From: Bog-756 sp052326605
Lineage (GTDB): Bacteria > Actinomycetota > Acidimicrobiia > Acidimicrobiales > RAAP-2
Length of the DNA: 64,000 nt
Assembly: GCA_052326605.1 (NCBI GenBank)
Contig: JBKQMB010000115.1
Span: 1-64,000, forward strand
Direction: 5' to 3'
This document shows positions 52,704 to 61,236 of the stretch, in pieces. The notes under the pieces were generated by a model, which saw only the letters and a program-made list of their open reading frames with translations, ran no database searches and was not told the origin of the DNA. Numbering within the stretch: position 1 is the first letter of the stretch; each line of letters starts with the position of its first letter. The position numbers and the translations under genes were made by a program.

Positions 52704-53891
52704 GTGACCAAACCAACGAATACGGGCCCCCTCGACGGCGTGCGAGTGGTCGACCTCACCACGGTCATCATGGGCCCGCTGGCCACGCAGATCCTCGGCG
52801 ACCTGGGGGCCGACGTGATCACCGTCGAGGACCCCAGAGGCACGCTGAGCCGGGTGATGACCGCCGGACCCCACCCCCAGCTCTCCGGGATCGCCCTCAA
52901 CCTGTTGCGCAACAAGCGGAACGTGGTGCTGGACCTCAAGACCGCCGATGGGCGGGACGCCCTGCTGGCCGTCGTCGCCACGGCGCAGGTCTTCGTCACC
53001 AACCTCCGGCCGGGCACCCTGCAGCGGCTCGGCCTCTCCTACGAGGACATCGCCGACGTGCAGCCCGACATCGTGTACCTCCAGGCCCAGGGGTACCCGT
53101 CGGACTCGGCGGCCGCCGACGCCCCCGCCTACGACGACGTGATCCAGGCCGGTACCGGCCTCCCCGACACCTTCCGCCGCATGGAGGGCAAGCCGCAGTT
53201 CGTCCCCACCCTGATCGCAGACAAGGTCTGCGGCCTCACCATTGCCTACTCGGTGCTCGCCGCCCTCCTCCATCGCGAGAGGACCGGGGAGGGACAGCGG
53301 ATCGAGGTCCCGATGGTCGACGTCATGACTGCGTTCGTGCTCGTCGAGCACGCCGGCGCGGCCACCGCCCGCCCGCCCCAGGGCGTGCCCGGCTACCTGC
53401 GGATCCTCAGCCCCAACCGGAGACCCCAACGGACCAAGGACGGGTGGGTGAGCGTCCTCCCCTACACCCGCAAGAACTTCGAGGACATCTTCCGAGCCGG
53501 AGGTCGGACCGACCTGGTCGGGGACGAGCGTATCGCCACGGCGCGCTCACGCCTGGCCCACATCGACAGCATCTACGCCGAGGTGGCCGCCATCCTCATC
53601 CAGCGCACCACCGAGGAGTGGTTGGCGTTCTGCAAGGCCGCTGACGTCCCGGCCTCGGCCATCCCCACCCTGGAAGAACTGGTCGATGCCCTGCCCGAGG
53701 ACGACCACCCGGTGGCCGGCCGCTACAAGGTGATCCCCCAGCCGGTGCGGTTCTCGCGCTCCACCGGCCCCGTCGTGCGACGGCCGGCGGCACTCAGCGG
53801 CGAGCACAACGCCGAGGTGATGGGCGAGATCGCCGCCTCTCGGGCCGGCCCGGACGCGTCACCGCCCGCACCAGCGGACGGCTCGCGGTGA
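52704..53891 (+). CDS. CaiB/BaiF-family (class III) CoA-transferase
   Basis: A 395-aa family III CoA-transferase. It has PLDGVRVVDLTTVIMGPLAT, the GADVITVEDPRGTLSR loop, RNKRNVVLDLKT and the catalytic Asp in APAYDDVIQAG. It moves CoA between carboxylic acids through a glutamyl/aspartyl-CoA intermediate, or acts as an epimerase in the racemase branch. Substrate unknown. The GTG at 52704 is preceded by GAGGAA. Its stop overlaps the enoyl-CoA hydratase start, so the pair acts on the same acyl-CoA. Confidence 0.9.
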   Translation: MTKPTNTGPLDGVRVVDLTTVIMGPLATQILGDLGADVITVEDPRGTLSRVMTAGPHPQLSGIALNLLRNKRNVVLDLKTADGRDALLAVVATAQVFVTNLRPGTLQRLGLSYEDIADVQPDIVYLQAQGYPSDSAAADAPAYDDVIQAGTGLPDTFRRMEGKPQFVPTLIADKVCGLTIAYSVLAALLHRERTGEGQRIEVPMVDVMTAFVLVEHAGAATARPPQGVPGYLRILSPNRRPQRTKDGWVSVLPYTRKNFEDIFRAGGRTDLVGDERIATARSRLAHIDSIYAEVAAILIQRTTEEWLAFCKAADVPASAIPTLEELVDALPEDDHPVAGRYKVIPQPVRFSRSTGPVVRRPAALSGEHNAEVMGEIAASRAGPDASPPAPADGSR

Positions 53892-54652
53892 TGGAGTCCT
53901 TCGGAGACGTCACCGTCGACCTGTCGGGCGGCCACGTGGCGGAAGTGGAGATGCACCGACCCCCGGCCAACTACTTCGACACCGACCTGCTGGCCGGCAT
54001 CGTCGACGGCATCGCCTGGGCCGACGGCCGGGGGTGCCGGGCGATCGTCCTGTGCTCGGAGGGCAGGCACTTCTGTGCCGGGATGGACTTCGCCCGGTCG
54101 AACGAGGCTCGATCTGATGCGATCCGCACGCTGTACGACTGCGCCATCGCCCTCGTCGACGGCCCGCTCCCGGTGGTGGTGGCGGTCCAGGGCGCAGCCA
54201 TCGGCGGAGGGTTGGGCCTGGCCCTGGCCGGCGATTTCCGGGTGGGGTCGCCGGACAGCCGATTCGCGGCCAACTTCGCCCGCCTCGGGTTCCACCAGGG
54301 GTTCGGGCTGTCCCTCACCCTTCCCAGGGCGGTCGGCCACCAGCGGGCGCTCGAGCTGCTGGTCACCGGCCGGCGCATCGGCGGGGAGGAGGCCCTCCGG
54401 ATCGGGTTGTGCGATCGGCTGGCCGAGAACCCCCGGGCCGGCGCGCACGACCTCGCCGCGGAGGTCGCCGCGTCGGCGCCGCTGGCGGTGCGGTCCATCA
54501 GGAGGACGCAACGCTCCGAGCTGACCGCCGGGTTCGCCGCCGCAGTCGAGCACGAGCGGATCGAGCAACAGCGGCTGATGGGGACCGACGACTTCGGTGA
54601 GGGCATCGCCGCCTCGCTGGAGCGCCGGGAGCCGCGCTTCTCCGGGAACTGA
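53891..54652 (+). CDS. Enoyl-CoA hydratase/isomerase family protein
   Basis: A 253-aa crotonase-fold enzyme. The oxyanion-hole segments FCAGMDFAR and AIGGGLGLALAGDFRVG are intact. The second usual catalytic Glu is not obvious in FAANFARLGFHQGFG, so an isomerase, hydrolase or lyase variant is possible. It starts in the TGATG junction with the CoA-transferase (a GTG one codon earlier is equally possible). It is convergent with the DUF3501 gene. Confidence 0.87.
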   Translation: MESFGDVTVDLSGGHVAEVEMHRPPANYFDTDLLAGIVDGIAWADGRGCRAIVLCSEGRHFCAGMDFARSNEARSDAIRTLYDCAIALVDGPLPVVVAVQGAAIGGGLGLALAGDFRVGSPDSRFAANFARLGFHQGFGLSLTLPRAVGHQRALELLVTGRRIGGEEALRIGLCDRLAENPRAGAHDLAAEVAASAPLAVRSIRRTQRSELTAGFAAAVEHERIEQQRLMGTDDFGEGIAASLERREPRFSGN

Positions 54653-54668
54653 CGGCCGGGCCGGGGGG

Positions 54669-55286
54669 CTACTCCCCCGCCAGGTCCCTTGCCAGCTCGG
54701 CCCGGGTCGCCTCGCTCAGCACCACCCCCGGCATACCGTCCGGGTACGCAGGGTGGTTGACCGCCAGGGTCACCGGCCCGTGGCCGAAGGTGGCAACCTG
54801 GTCCTCGTCGAGCCGGAACCGCACGTAGTGCACCGCCGAGGTGGTCTCTTGGCGGGTCAGGTGGGACTCATGCTCCTCCTCCGCGGTGGAGATGATGATC
54901 TCCACCGCGTCACCGGTGCCGATCCGCACCTCGCAGGAACGCTCGATGCCGACCAGGCGGGGCAGCCACGTCCGCAGCTCCACTTCGCTCACCAGTTCGA
55001 GGAACAAGGTGGCCGACAGCTCGCCCGGTGCCGGGAGCAGGCGGTTGTAGACATCCAGTTCGTGCTGGATCTGCCGGTCGGTGGTCATCCGCTCGGCCCT
55101 GGCCATCTCCTGCACCTGGAAGCGCATGGTCATCCTGCTCTCGAAGGTCAGCGTCACCACCGGGCCGACGGTGACCCGTCGGAGCTTCTTCACGGCAACC
55201 ACCCGCCGGCGGAACTCCTCCCGCTCCCGTTCGTACGCCCGCTGGTCGGCGATGTCGTCGAGGGTGAGCCTTCGCACTGCGGTCAT
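54669..55286 (-). CDS. DUF3501 protein
   Basis: A 205-aa protein of the DUF3501 family: RLTLDDIADQRAYEREREEF, VTLTFESRMTMRFQVQEM, DVYNRLLPAPGELSATLFLE and the C-terminal HYVRFRLDEDQVATF then VNHPAYPDG. Function unknown. The gene is translationally coupled to the iron-sulfur protein before it (ATGA overlap). From memory, DUF3501 repeatedly follows a GlpC-like protein and a rubrerythrin in many bacteria, which points to one shared pathway. Confidence 0.85.
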   Translation of the reverse strand: MTAVRRLTLDDIADQRAYEREREEFRRRVVAVKKLRRVTVGPVVTLTFESRMTMRFQVQEMARAERMTTDRQIQHELDVYNRLLPAPGELSATLFLELVSEVELRTWLPRLVGIERSCEVRIGTGDAVEIIISTAEEEHESHLTRQETTSAVHYVRFRLDEDQVATFGHGPVTLAVNHPAYPDGMPGVVLSEATRAELARDLAGE

Positions 55287-56635
55287 CGCCGTCCCTCCTC
55301 GGGGATGCCGTAGGCCCGGGCCATCAACTGCATGGGATGGACCGGCCGGCGACCCGTCTCCTGCTCGATCGACCCATTGGCCAGGTGGCAGTCGCCGCAC
55401 ACCACGTCGTGGCCGGCCTCTTGCACCTCGCGTCCGAGCGGGCCGGCCACCTTGCGTGCCAGCGCGTAGTTCTCGGCGCGGTAGCCCCAGGTGCCGTCGA
55501 TGCCGGAGCAGCGCTGGACCAGGGTCGCCTTGACCCCGGCCACCTGCAGCAGGTCACGACTCTTCATCCCGATCTGCTCGGCCTGCAGATGGCAGGCGAC
55601 GTGGTAGGTGACCACATCGGGCACCGCCCCCGACTCGCGTCCGGGGAACTCGGTGTCGAGCTCGGTGTCCTCGCCGCGGTGCAGGGCGACCAGGTACTCG
55701 GCCGGGTCGACGGTGTGGGCCGCCACCAGTTCGGCGTCGGCGGCCGACGAGGTCCGGGCCAGGTAGATCGGGTAGTCCCTGCGCAGTACGTACGCGCAGG
55801 TCGGCTGGGCCACGACCACCTCCCTTCCGGCCCGGACCTCGGCGGCCAGCACCTCGACGTTCCGGGTGGCCGCCCGGATGAACTGCTTGATGTTTCCCTG
55901 GTGGAGCCAGGGGGCGCCGCAGCACTGGGCTCCCTCGGGCAGCGAGCACGAGACCCGGTTCCGCTCGTACACCTTGACCAGGTCCTGGCCGATGGCCGGA
56001 TCCATGTACTCCACGAAGCAGGTCGGGAACACCGATACCGAGCCCTGTGGCGGGCCAGCCTTCCCCTCTCCAGGGAGGTCGGCTGCCATCCGGTGACGCC
56101 GACGCCTGAACCAGGTGGAGAACCGCTGCCGGGCATACGGCGGGAGCAGCCGCTCCGAGGCCATCCCGACCGTCTTCTCCATCAGCCGCCGCGGAACCGA
56201 GCCCGGGCGGCCGGTCAGGGCATTGACCACCGGCGCCGCCGTCGTCGACACCCTGCCCAGGAGGTCGGTGCGGCCCAGGAACTGATCGGTCAGGCGCTCC
56301 CTCAGCGGCACCCCGGCCGCGTGGCGCACCGCGTGGGCCCGCATCATCAGCCGGGGGAAGTCGAGCTGCCATTCGTGGGGGGGCACGTAGGGGCACTTCA
56401 CGTAGCAGAGCTTGCACTGGTAGCACTCGTCGACCACCTGGTCCTGTTCGGCCGGCGTCATACCGGCCACGTCCCCGTCCCTGGCATCGATGAAATCGAA
56501 GAGCGTCGGGAACGACGGGCACAGGTTGAAGCAAAGCCGGCACCCGTGGCACAGGTCGTAGACGCGCTCGAGCTCGACGCGCAGGTCGGGCTCGTCGAGG
56601 TACTCCGGATGAGCGGGGTCGTAGGTGGTCGTCAT
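55283..56635 (-). CDS. GlpC/HdrD-like iron-sulfur protein with CCG domains
   Basis: A 450-aa protein. Two 4Fe-4S motifs lie near the N-terminus (CHGCRLCFNLCPSFP and CYQCKLCYVKCPYVPP). Two cysteine-rich CCG-type blocks follow (CSLPEGAQCCGAPWLHQGN, then QRCSGIDGTWG and VVCGDCHLANGSI). This is the layout of GlpC and heterodisulfide-reductase subunits. No glpA or hdr partner adjoins it; it lies between rubrerythrin and DUF3501, so I infer electron delivery to the peroxidase rather than anaerobic glycerol oxidation. The ATG at 56635 starts just before the first cluster. Confidence 0.85.
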   Translation of the reverse strand: MTTTYDPAHPEYLDEPDLRVELERVYDLCHGCRLCFNLCPSFPTLFDFIDARDGDVAGMTPAEQDQVVDECYQCKLCYVKCPYVPPHEWQLDFPRLMMRAHAVRHAAGVPLRERLTDQFLGRTDLLGRVSTTAAPVVNALTGRPGSVPRRLMEKTVGMASERLLPPYARQRFSTWFRRRRHRMAADLPGEGKAGPPQGSVSVFPTCFVEYMDPAIGQDLVKVYERNRVSCSLPEGAQCCGAPWLHQGNIKQFIRAATRNVEVLAAEVRAGREVVVAQPTCAYVLRRDYPIYLARTSSAADAELVAAHTVDPAEYLVALHRGEDTELDTEFPGRESGAVPDVVTYHVACHLQAEQIGMKSRDLLQVAGVKATLVQRCSGIDGTWGYRAENYALARKVAGPLGREVQEAGHDVVCGDCHLANGSIEQETGRRPVHPMQLMARAYGIPEEGRR

Positions 56636-56787
56636 CTCGAACGGTCGGTGCCGTGGATCGAAGGGTCGTTGCCGTGGGTCGGGGTCCGCAGACCGGCTCC
56701 ACGCCCGTGGTGGCGAGAGGACCTGGCCCGGGGACTCCTCCCGGGCCGGTCCCCTGCTCCACCGGGGTGGCACACCACCCGACGTGC

Positions 56788-57207
56788 CTAGGAGACCGAG
56801 GCCAACCCTTCGGTGAACCGGCTGGCATGGCTCTTCTCCGCCCGGGCCAGTGTCTCGAACCACTCGGCGATCTCGTCGAAGCCCTCGTCACGGGCCGTCC
56901 GGGCGAACCCCGGGTACATCTCCGAGTACTCGTACGTCTCGCCCTCGACGGCGGACTTCAGATTGTCCTCGGTCGGGCCGACCGGGGCGCCGGTGACCGG
57001 GTCGCCTACCTCGCGGAGGAAGTCGAAGTGGCCGAACGCATGTCCGGTCTCCCCCTCGGCGACGGACCGGAAGAGCGCGGCCACGTCTGGGTAGCCCTCG
57101 ACGTCCGCCTTCTGCGCGAAGTAGAGGTAGCGGCGATTGGCCTGGCTCTCGCCGGCGAACGCCTCCTTCAGGTTCTCCTCGGTCTTGCTGTGCTTCAGTG
57201 CTGGCAC
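56788..57207 (-). CDS. Rubrerythrin (erythrin domain only)
   Basis: A 139-aa di-iron peroxidase domain. Ligand motifs EAFAGESQANRRYLYFAQ, VAEGETGHAFGHF, VEGETYEYSEMYP and ARAEKSHASRF give the expected Glu/His set. The C-terminal rubredoxin domain of classical rubrerythrin is missing, so it needs an outside electron donor. The GTG start has GAGGAA 5 nt upstream. It follows the fur-like gene by 93 nt and precedes the iron-sulfur gene by 152 nt on the same strand. Confidence 0.92.
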   Translation of the reverse strand: MPALKHSKTEENLKEAFAGESQANRRYLYFAQKADVEGYPDVAALFRSVAEGETGHAFGHFDFLREVGDPVTGAPVGPTEDNLKSAVEGETYEYSEMYPGFARTARDEGFDEIAEWFETLARAEKSHASRFTEGLASVS

Positions 57208-57300
57208 GGTGTTCCTCTCCTGGCTCTAGCCGTCGTGGAGGCTTCCACGAATCGGCGGTGGTAGATGGTCGCTGATCGGACTGGCTCCCGGGTCGGGCAT

Positions 57301-57759
57301 CTAGGTCGAGGACCGCGCCCGGGCCCGGCCGCGGCCCGCAGGCGCCCGGCACTCGGGGCACAGGCCCCGGAAGACGATCTCCGCCGAACCCACGTCGAAC
57401 CCGAGGTCCGCCCCCTCCGGAATTCGCAGTTCGGGGAAGACAGCCACCAGGTCGCGCACGCTGCCGCACTGGCGGCAGACCAGGTGGTGGTGGAGATCGG
57501 TCACATTCGGATCGAATCGTGTCATGCCGGTGCCGACGTCAAGCGAGGCGATCTCCCCCAACTCGGCCAGGTCGTGGAGGGTCTGGTACACGGTCTTGAG
57601 CGAGATGGTCTCCATCTCCCGACTGACCACTGCATGGACCGCCTCAGCCGAGGGATGTGTCTCGTCGCCCTGGAGGACCCGGAAGATGCACTGCCTCTGG
57701 GCGGTCACCTTGCGCCCGGAGGACCGGAACAGCTCGGTCAACTCCTCAGGGGTACGCAT
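57301..57759 (-). CDS. Fur-family regulator, PerR-like
   Basis: A 152-aa Fur-family repressor. A winged-helix domain (TAQRQCIFRVLQGDETHPSA, ISLKTVYQTLHDLAELG) is followed by a metal-binding dimerisation domain with MTRFDPNVTDLHHHLVCRQCG and a second zinc pair CPEC. The order before rubrerythrin and the Asp in RFDPN favour a peroxide sensor (PerR) over an iron sensor, though sequence alone cannot settle that. It has no ribosome site: a TATACT -10 ends 7 nt before the ATG, so it is probably leaderless. Confidence 0.88.
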   Translation of the reverse strand: MRTPEELTELFRSSGRKVTAQRQCIFRVLQGDETHPSAEAVHAVVSREMETISLKTVYQTLHDLAELGEIASLDVGTGMTRFDPNVTDLHHHLVCRQCGSVRDLVAVFPELRIPEGADLGFDVGSAEIVFRGLCPECRAPAGRGRARARSST

Positions 57760-57766
57760 GACCGCC

Positions 57767-57808
57767 AGTATATCACCAATGATTGTTTCTCAACAATTGT
57801 TGGTGATA
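57767..57808 (-). promoter_or_regulatory. Promoter of the fur-like gene with overlapping Fur/PerR palindrome
   Basis: Read leftwards, TTGTTG (57796-57791) and TATACT (57772-57767) are 18 nt apart, and the ATG lies at 57759. Over them lies an AT-rich palindrome: TATCACCAA (57771-57779) and TTGGTGATA (57800-57808) are exact complements, with ACAATTGT (57793-57800) inside. This is the typical autoregulatory site of a Fur-family gene, and because it lies between divergent genes it could also act on glpD. Confidence 0.8.
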
Positions 57809-57886
57809 AGGATCGAGGCGCTGGCCGGAGACTGGTGGCGCCGCCCTCCAGACGGTGGGCCCGGCCACCTGTGGCAGGCTTTGGGC

Positions 57887-59725
57887 ATGCCCGATCGCCT
57901 TCGCGTCGCCGAGCCGCACGCCGGCCGATTCCAGCGGGGGGATGCTCTCCGCCGACTCGCCTCCGAGCAGTTCGACGTGCTGGTCATCGGAGGTGGCATC
58001 ACCGGGGCCGGGGTGGCGCTGGATGCCGCCAGCCGTGGCCTCAGGAGCGCCCTGGTCGAGAAGGACGACTTCGCCTCCGGCACGTCGTCGAAGTCGTCCA
58101 AGATGGTCCACGGCGGTCTGCGCTACCTCCAACAGAGAGAGTACCGGCTGGTCTACGAGAACCTGGCCGAGCGCCAGCGACTGCTGGACAATGCCCCCCA
58201 CCTGGTCACGCCCCTCCCCTTTCTCATCCCGCTCTTCGGGAAGGACGGCGTGGTCAATCGCAGTGTGGCCCGCGTCTACCTGACGGCACTGTGGCTCTAC
58301 GACCTGACCGGCGGTATACGGATCGGCCGGCGTCACGAGAAGGTGTCACGGGCCCAGGCATTGGCCCACATGCCGACCCTCCGCGCCGACCACCTGGTGG
58401 CCGGCTTCCTCTACTGGGACGCCAGCGCCGACGACGCCCGGCTGACCCTTGCCGTGATCCGCACCGCCGTGCTCGACCATGGTGCTGTGGCGGCCAACTA
58501 CACGCCGGTCGTCGCCCTCAACTCCGACCCCACCGGCCGGGTGGTCGGTGCAACGGTGGCACCACTGGGGTCCGAGCCGTTCGACGTCCGCGCCTCGGTC
58601 GTGGTCAATGCCGCCGGTGTGTGGGCCGACGAGGTCCGCGCGCTCGACGAGCGCCACAATCCGCACTCCATCCGGCCCGCCAAGGGCATCCACATCACCA
58701 TGCCGTCCGAGGCATTCCCCTGCGACATCGCCGCCGTCATCCCCGTCAAGCACGACCACCGGTCGATCTTCGTCGTGTCGTGGGGGGAACAGGTCTACCT
58801 CGGCACCACCGACACCGAGTGGGACGGGCCGCTCGACGACCCCGACTGCACGCCCGAAGACGTCGACTACCTTCTCGATGCGGCCAACGCCGTCACCACC
58901 CGACCGCTCAGACGGTCCGACATCACCGGGCTGTGGAGCGGCCTGCGGCCACTGCTGGCACCGGTCGAGGGCAAGAGCGCACCGAGCGAGCGCACCGCCG
59001 ACCTGTCCCGCCGCCACACCGTTCGGACGTCGCCGGGGGGGGTCGTCACCGTCACCGGAGGCAAGCTCACCACCTATCGGAAGATGGCCGAGGACACCGT
59101 CGACGTCGCGGTGAAGGTCCTGGGCCGCCGGTCGCTCCGGTGTGTGACCAAGGACCTGCGACTGCGAGGGGCGACCCCCGGCGGCCACACGCCGGCCCGG
59201 CCCGGGGGGATCGCGCCGGACCAGGGTGCGGCGCCGGACAACGAGGCGGTGGCGGTGGCCGCCCACCTGGTCCGGCGCTACGGGACCGAGACCCCCGCGG
59301 TGCTGTCGGTGGCCGACGACGACCCGGAACTGCTCGAACCCCTCGTCCCGGGACTCCACTACCTCGAGGCGGAGGCCCTCTACGCGGTCCGGGAGGAGAT
59401 GGCCTTGTCGGTGGCCGACGTCCTTGACCGGCGGACACGTGCCTCGCTGCGGGATGCCCGCGGTTCGGCCGACGCCGCTCTGCGGGTGGCGTCCCTCATC
59501 GGGCCCGAACTCGGGTGGGACGGCGAACGGATCCTCCGGGAGGCCGCGGCCTACGCCGAGGGGCTGCGAGCGGAGCTGGCGCGAGCAGGACTCGACGAAG
59601 CCACCGCAGCCGAGCAGCCCGTCGGGGCCGGCGGGTCCAGGGCCTTCGGGTCCGGGGCCGGTGGTGAGGCCCCCGGGGCCGGTGGCGAGGCCCTCGCCGC
59701 CGGTCAGGGATCGGAACGCGGGTGA
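57887..59725 (+). CDS. glpD: Glycerol-3-phosphate dehydrogenase GlpD
   Basis: A 612-aa FAD enzyme that oxidises sn-glycerol-3-phosphate to DHAP at the membrane and passes electrons to quinone. The FAD loop VIGGGITGAGVALDAASRG, then VEKDDFASGTSSKSSKMVHG, GLRYLQQREYRLVYENLAER and TVTGGKLTTYRKMAE are typical. The C-terminal helical domain ends in a Gly/Ala-rich low-complexity tail of about 35 residues (repeats like GAGGEA), which is unusual. The ATG at 57887 starts close to the first strand. It overlaps the next gene by 4 nt. Confidence 0.93.
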   Translation: MPDRLRVAEPHAGRFQRGDALRRLASEQFDVLVIGGGITGAGVALDAASRGLRSALVEKDDFASGTSSKSSKMVHGGLRYLQQREYRLVYENLAERQRLLDNAPHLVTPLPFLIPLFGKDGVVNRSVARVYLTALWLYDLTGGIRIGRRHEKVSRAQALAHMPTLRADHLVAGFLYWDASADDARLTLAVIRTAVLDHGAVAANYTPVVALNSDPTGRVVGATVAPLGSEPFDVRASVVVNAAGVWADEVRALDERHNPHSIRPAKGIHITMPSEAFPCDIAAVIPVKHDHRSIFVVSWGEQVYLGTTDTEWDGPLDDPDCTPEDVDYLLDAANAVTTRPLRRSDITGLWSGLRPLLAPVEGKSAPSERTADLSRRHTVRTSPGGVVTVTGGKLTTYRKMAEDTVDVAVKVLGRRSLRCVTKDLRLRGATPGGHTPARPGGIAPDQGAAPDNEAVAVAAHLVRRYGTETPAVLSVADDDPELLEPLVPGLHYLEAEALYAVREEMALSVADVLDRRTRASLRDARGSADAALRVASLIGPELGWDGERILREAAAYAEGLRAELARAGLDEATAAEQPVGAGGSRAFGSGAGGEAPGAGGEALAAGQGSERG

Positions 59726-61236
59726 CACGGCCCACACCGGTGACCCCGGTCGACGCCGCCGCGGACGCGGTGGAAGACCACTTCGGCGGTGTCCGGGTAC
59801 CGGTCGACGATGCCCTCCGGCGGCGGCTGGCCGACGTGTGCGACGAGGTCACCGACAGCGACGACGCCCGTGCCGATGCGGCGCGGGACTGGTGGCCCCT
59901 TGCCATCGGATGGGCCGTCGACGGGCAGGTCCCGGCCAGGCCTGCAGTGGTGGTCCGCCCCACCGACACCCATCAGGTGGCCACCGTGCTGGCCCTGTGC
60001 AACGACTTCAGTGTGCCGGTCACCGCAGCAGGCGGGCGGAGCGGGGTGTGCGGCGGGTCCATCCCCCTGTTCGGGGGGGTCGCCCTCGACCTCTGCGGGC
60101 TCGCCGGGATCGGCGAAGTCGACGCCGAGTCGTTGGTGGCCGACCTGCGGGCCGGCACCTTCGGCCCCGAGGTCGAGACCGGTCTCCGCGACGGCTTCGG
60201 CGTCACGCTCGGGCACTGGCCCCAGTCGATGGACCTCTCCACCGTGGGCGGATGGCTGGCCTGCCGGGGGGCCGGCCAGTACTCGAACCGCTACGGGAAG
60301 ATCGAGGACATGGTGCTCGGCCTCGAGGTCGTCCTGGCCGACGGCACCGTGGTCCGGACCGGTGGGAACGGGCCGAGGTCGGCCACCGGCCCCGACCTCA
60401 CCCAGCTGTTCGTGGGCAGCGAGGGCACCCTCGGCATCATCACCGAGGGGCGGTTCCGGGTGCACGCGATCCCCGGGGGCGAGGGCCGGCGCGCCTTCGG
60501 GTTCGCCTCGTTCGCCGACGGGCTCGAAGCGTGCCGCCGGATCCTCCGCCGGGGCGCCACTCCCGCGGTCCTCCGCCTCTACGACGAGACGGAGTCGGGG
60601 AGGTCGTTCGACCACCCCGGGACCAACGTCCTCATCGTCCTGGACGAGGCCGACCCCGGCCTGGTCGAGGCCACCCTCGCCGTGGTGGACGACGAGTGCG
60701 GACCTGCCGACCGGCTCGACGCCGGGATCGTGGACCGCTGGCTGACCCACCGCAACGACGTGTCCGCCCTCGCCCCCCTGTGGCGATCGGGCATCGTGGT
60801 GGACACCGTGGAGGTCTCGGCGAGGTGGAGCGCCCTGCCCGGCCTCTACCGATCGGTGCTCGAGGCGCTGCACGGGGTCGACGGGACGCTGGCCGCCTCG
60901 TCCCATCAGTCCCACGCCTACACCGACGGCGCCTGCCTCTACTTCACCTTCGCCGGGCGGTCCCCGGTGGACCAGCCTCCTTCCGGCCTCCGGTCGTGGA
61001 CCGATCGCTACTACGAGCAGGCATGGGACGAGGTCACCCGGGCCACCCTGGCCGCCGGCGGGGCCATCAGCCACCATCACGGCATCGGCATCAACAGGGC
61101 GCGCTTCCTCCCCGAGGCGCTGGGGGCCGGGTTCGGCGTGCTCACCGCGGTCAAGCAGGCCCTCGACCCGAGGGGCATCCTCAACCCCGGAAAGCTCGGC
61201 CTGGCCGCTCCCTACGGCAAGGTCACCTGGCCATGA
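59722..61236 (+). CDS. FAD-linked oxidase, alkyl-DHAP-synthase-like
   Basis: A 504-aa VAO-family flavoprotein. The FAD domain has VVVRPTDTHQVATVLALCN, AAGGRSGVCGGS, HWPQSMDLSTVGGWLACRGA and SNRYGKIEDMVLGLEVVLADG; the C-terminus has SHHHGIGINRARFL and DPRGILNPGKLG. These match the alkyldihydroxyacetonephosphate-synthase group, including the His-rich loop. Eukaryotic members make ether lipids from acyl-DHAP; bacterial roles are less clear. It is embedded between glpD and glpK with 4-nt overlaps (GTGA, ATGA), so its substrate is probably a glycerol-derived compound. Confidence 0.87.
   Translation: MTRPTPVTPVDAAADAVEDHFGGVRVPVDDALRRRLADVCDEVTDSDDARADAARDWWPLAIGWAVDGQVPARPAVVVRPTDTHQVATVLALCNDFSVPVTAAGGRSGVCGGSIPLFGGVALDLCGLAGIGEVDAESLVADLRAGTFGPEVETGLRDGFGVTLGHWPQSMDLSTVGGWLACRGAGQYSNRYGKIEDMVLGLEVVLADGTVVRTGGNGPRSATGPDLTQLFVGSEGTLGIITEGRFRVHAIPGGEGRRAFGFASFADGLEACRRILRRGATPAVLRLYDETESGRSFDHPGTNVLIVLDEADPGLVEATLAVVDDECGPADRLDAGIVDRWLTHRNDVSALAPLWRSGIVVDTVEVSARWSALPGLYRSVLEALHGVDGTLAASSHQSHAYTDGACLYFTFAGRSPVDQPPSGLRSWTDRYYEQAWDEVTRATLAAGGAISHHHGIGINRARFLPEALGAGFGVLTAVKQALDPRGILNPGKLGLAAPYGKVTWP

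Noticed and set aside
59618..59700. Gly/Ala repeat at the glpD 3' end as a separate repeat element
   Set aside because: It is in frame and read as a low-complexity tail of GlpD; the repeats are short and imperfect.
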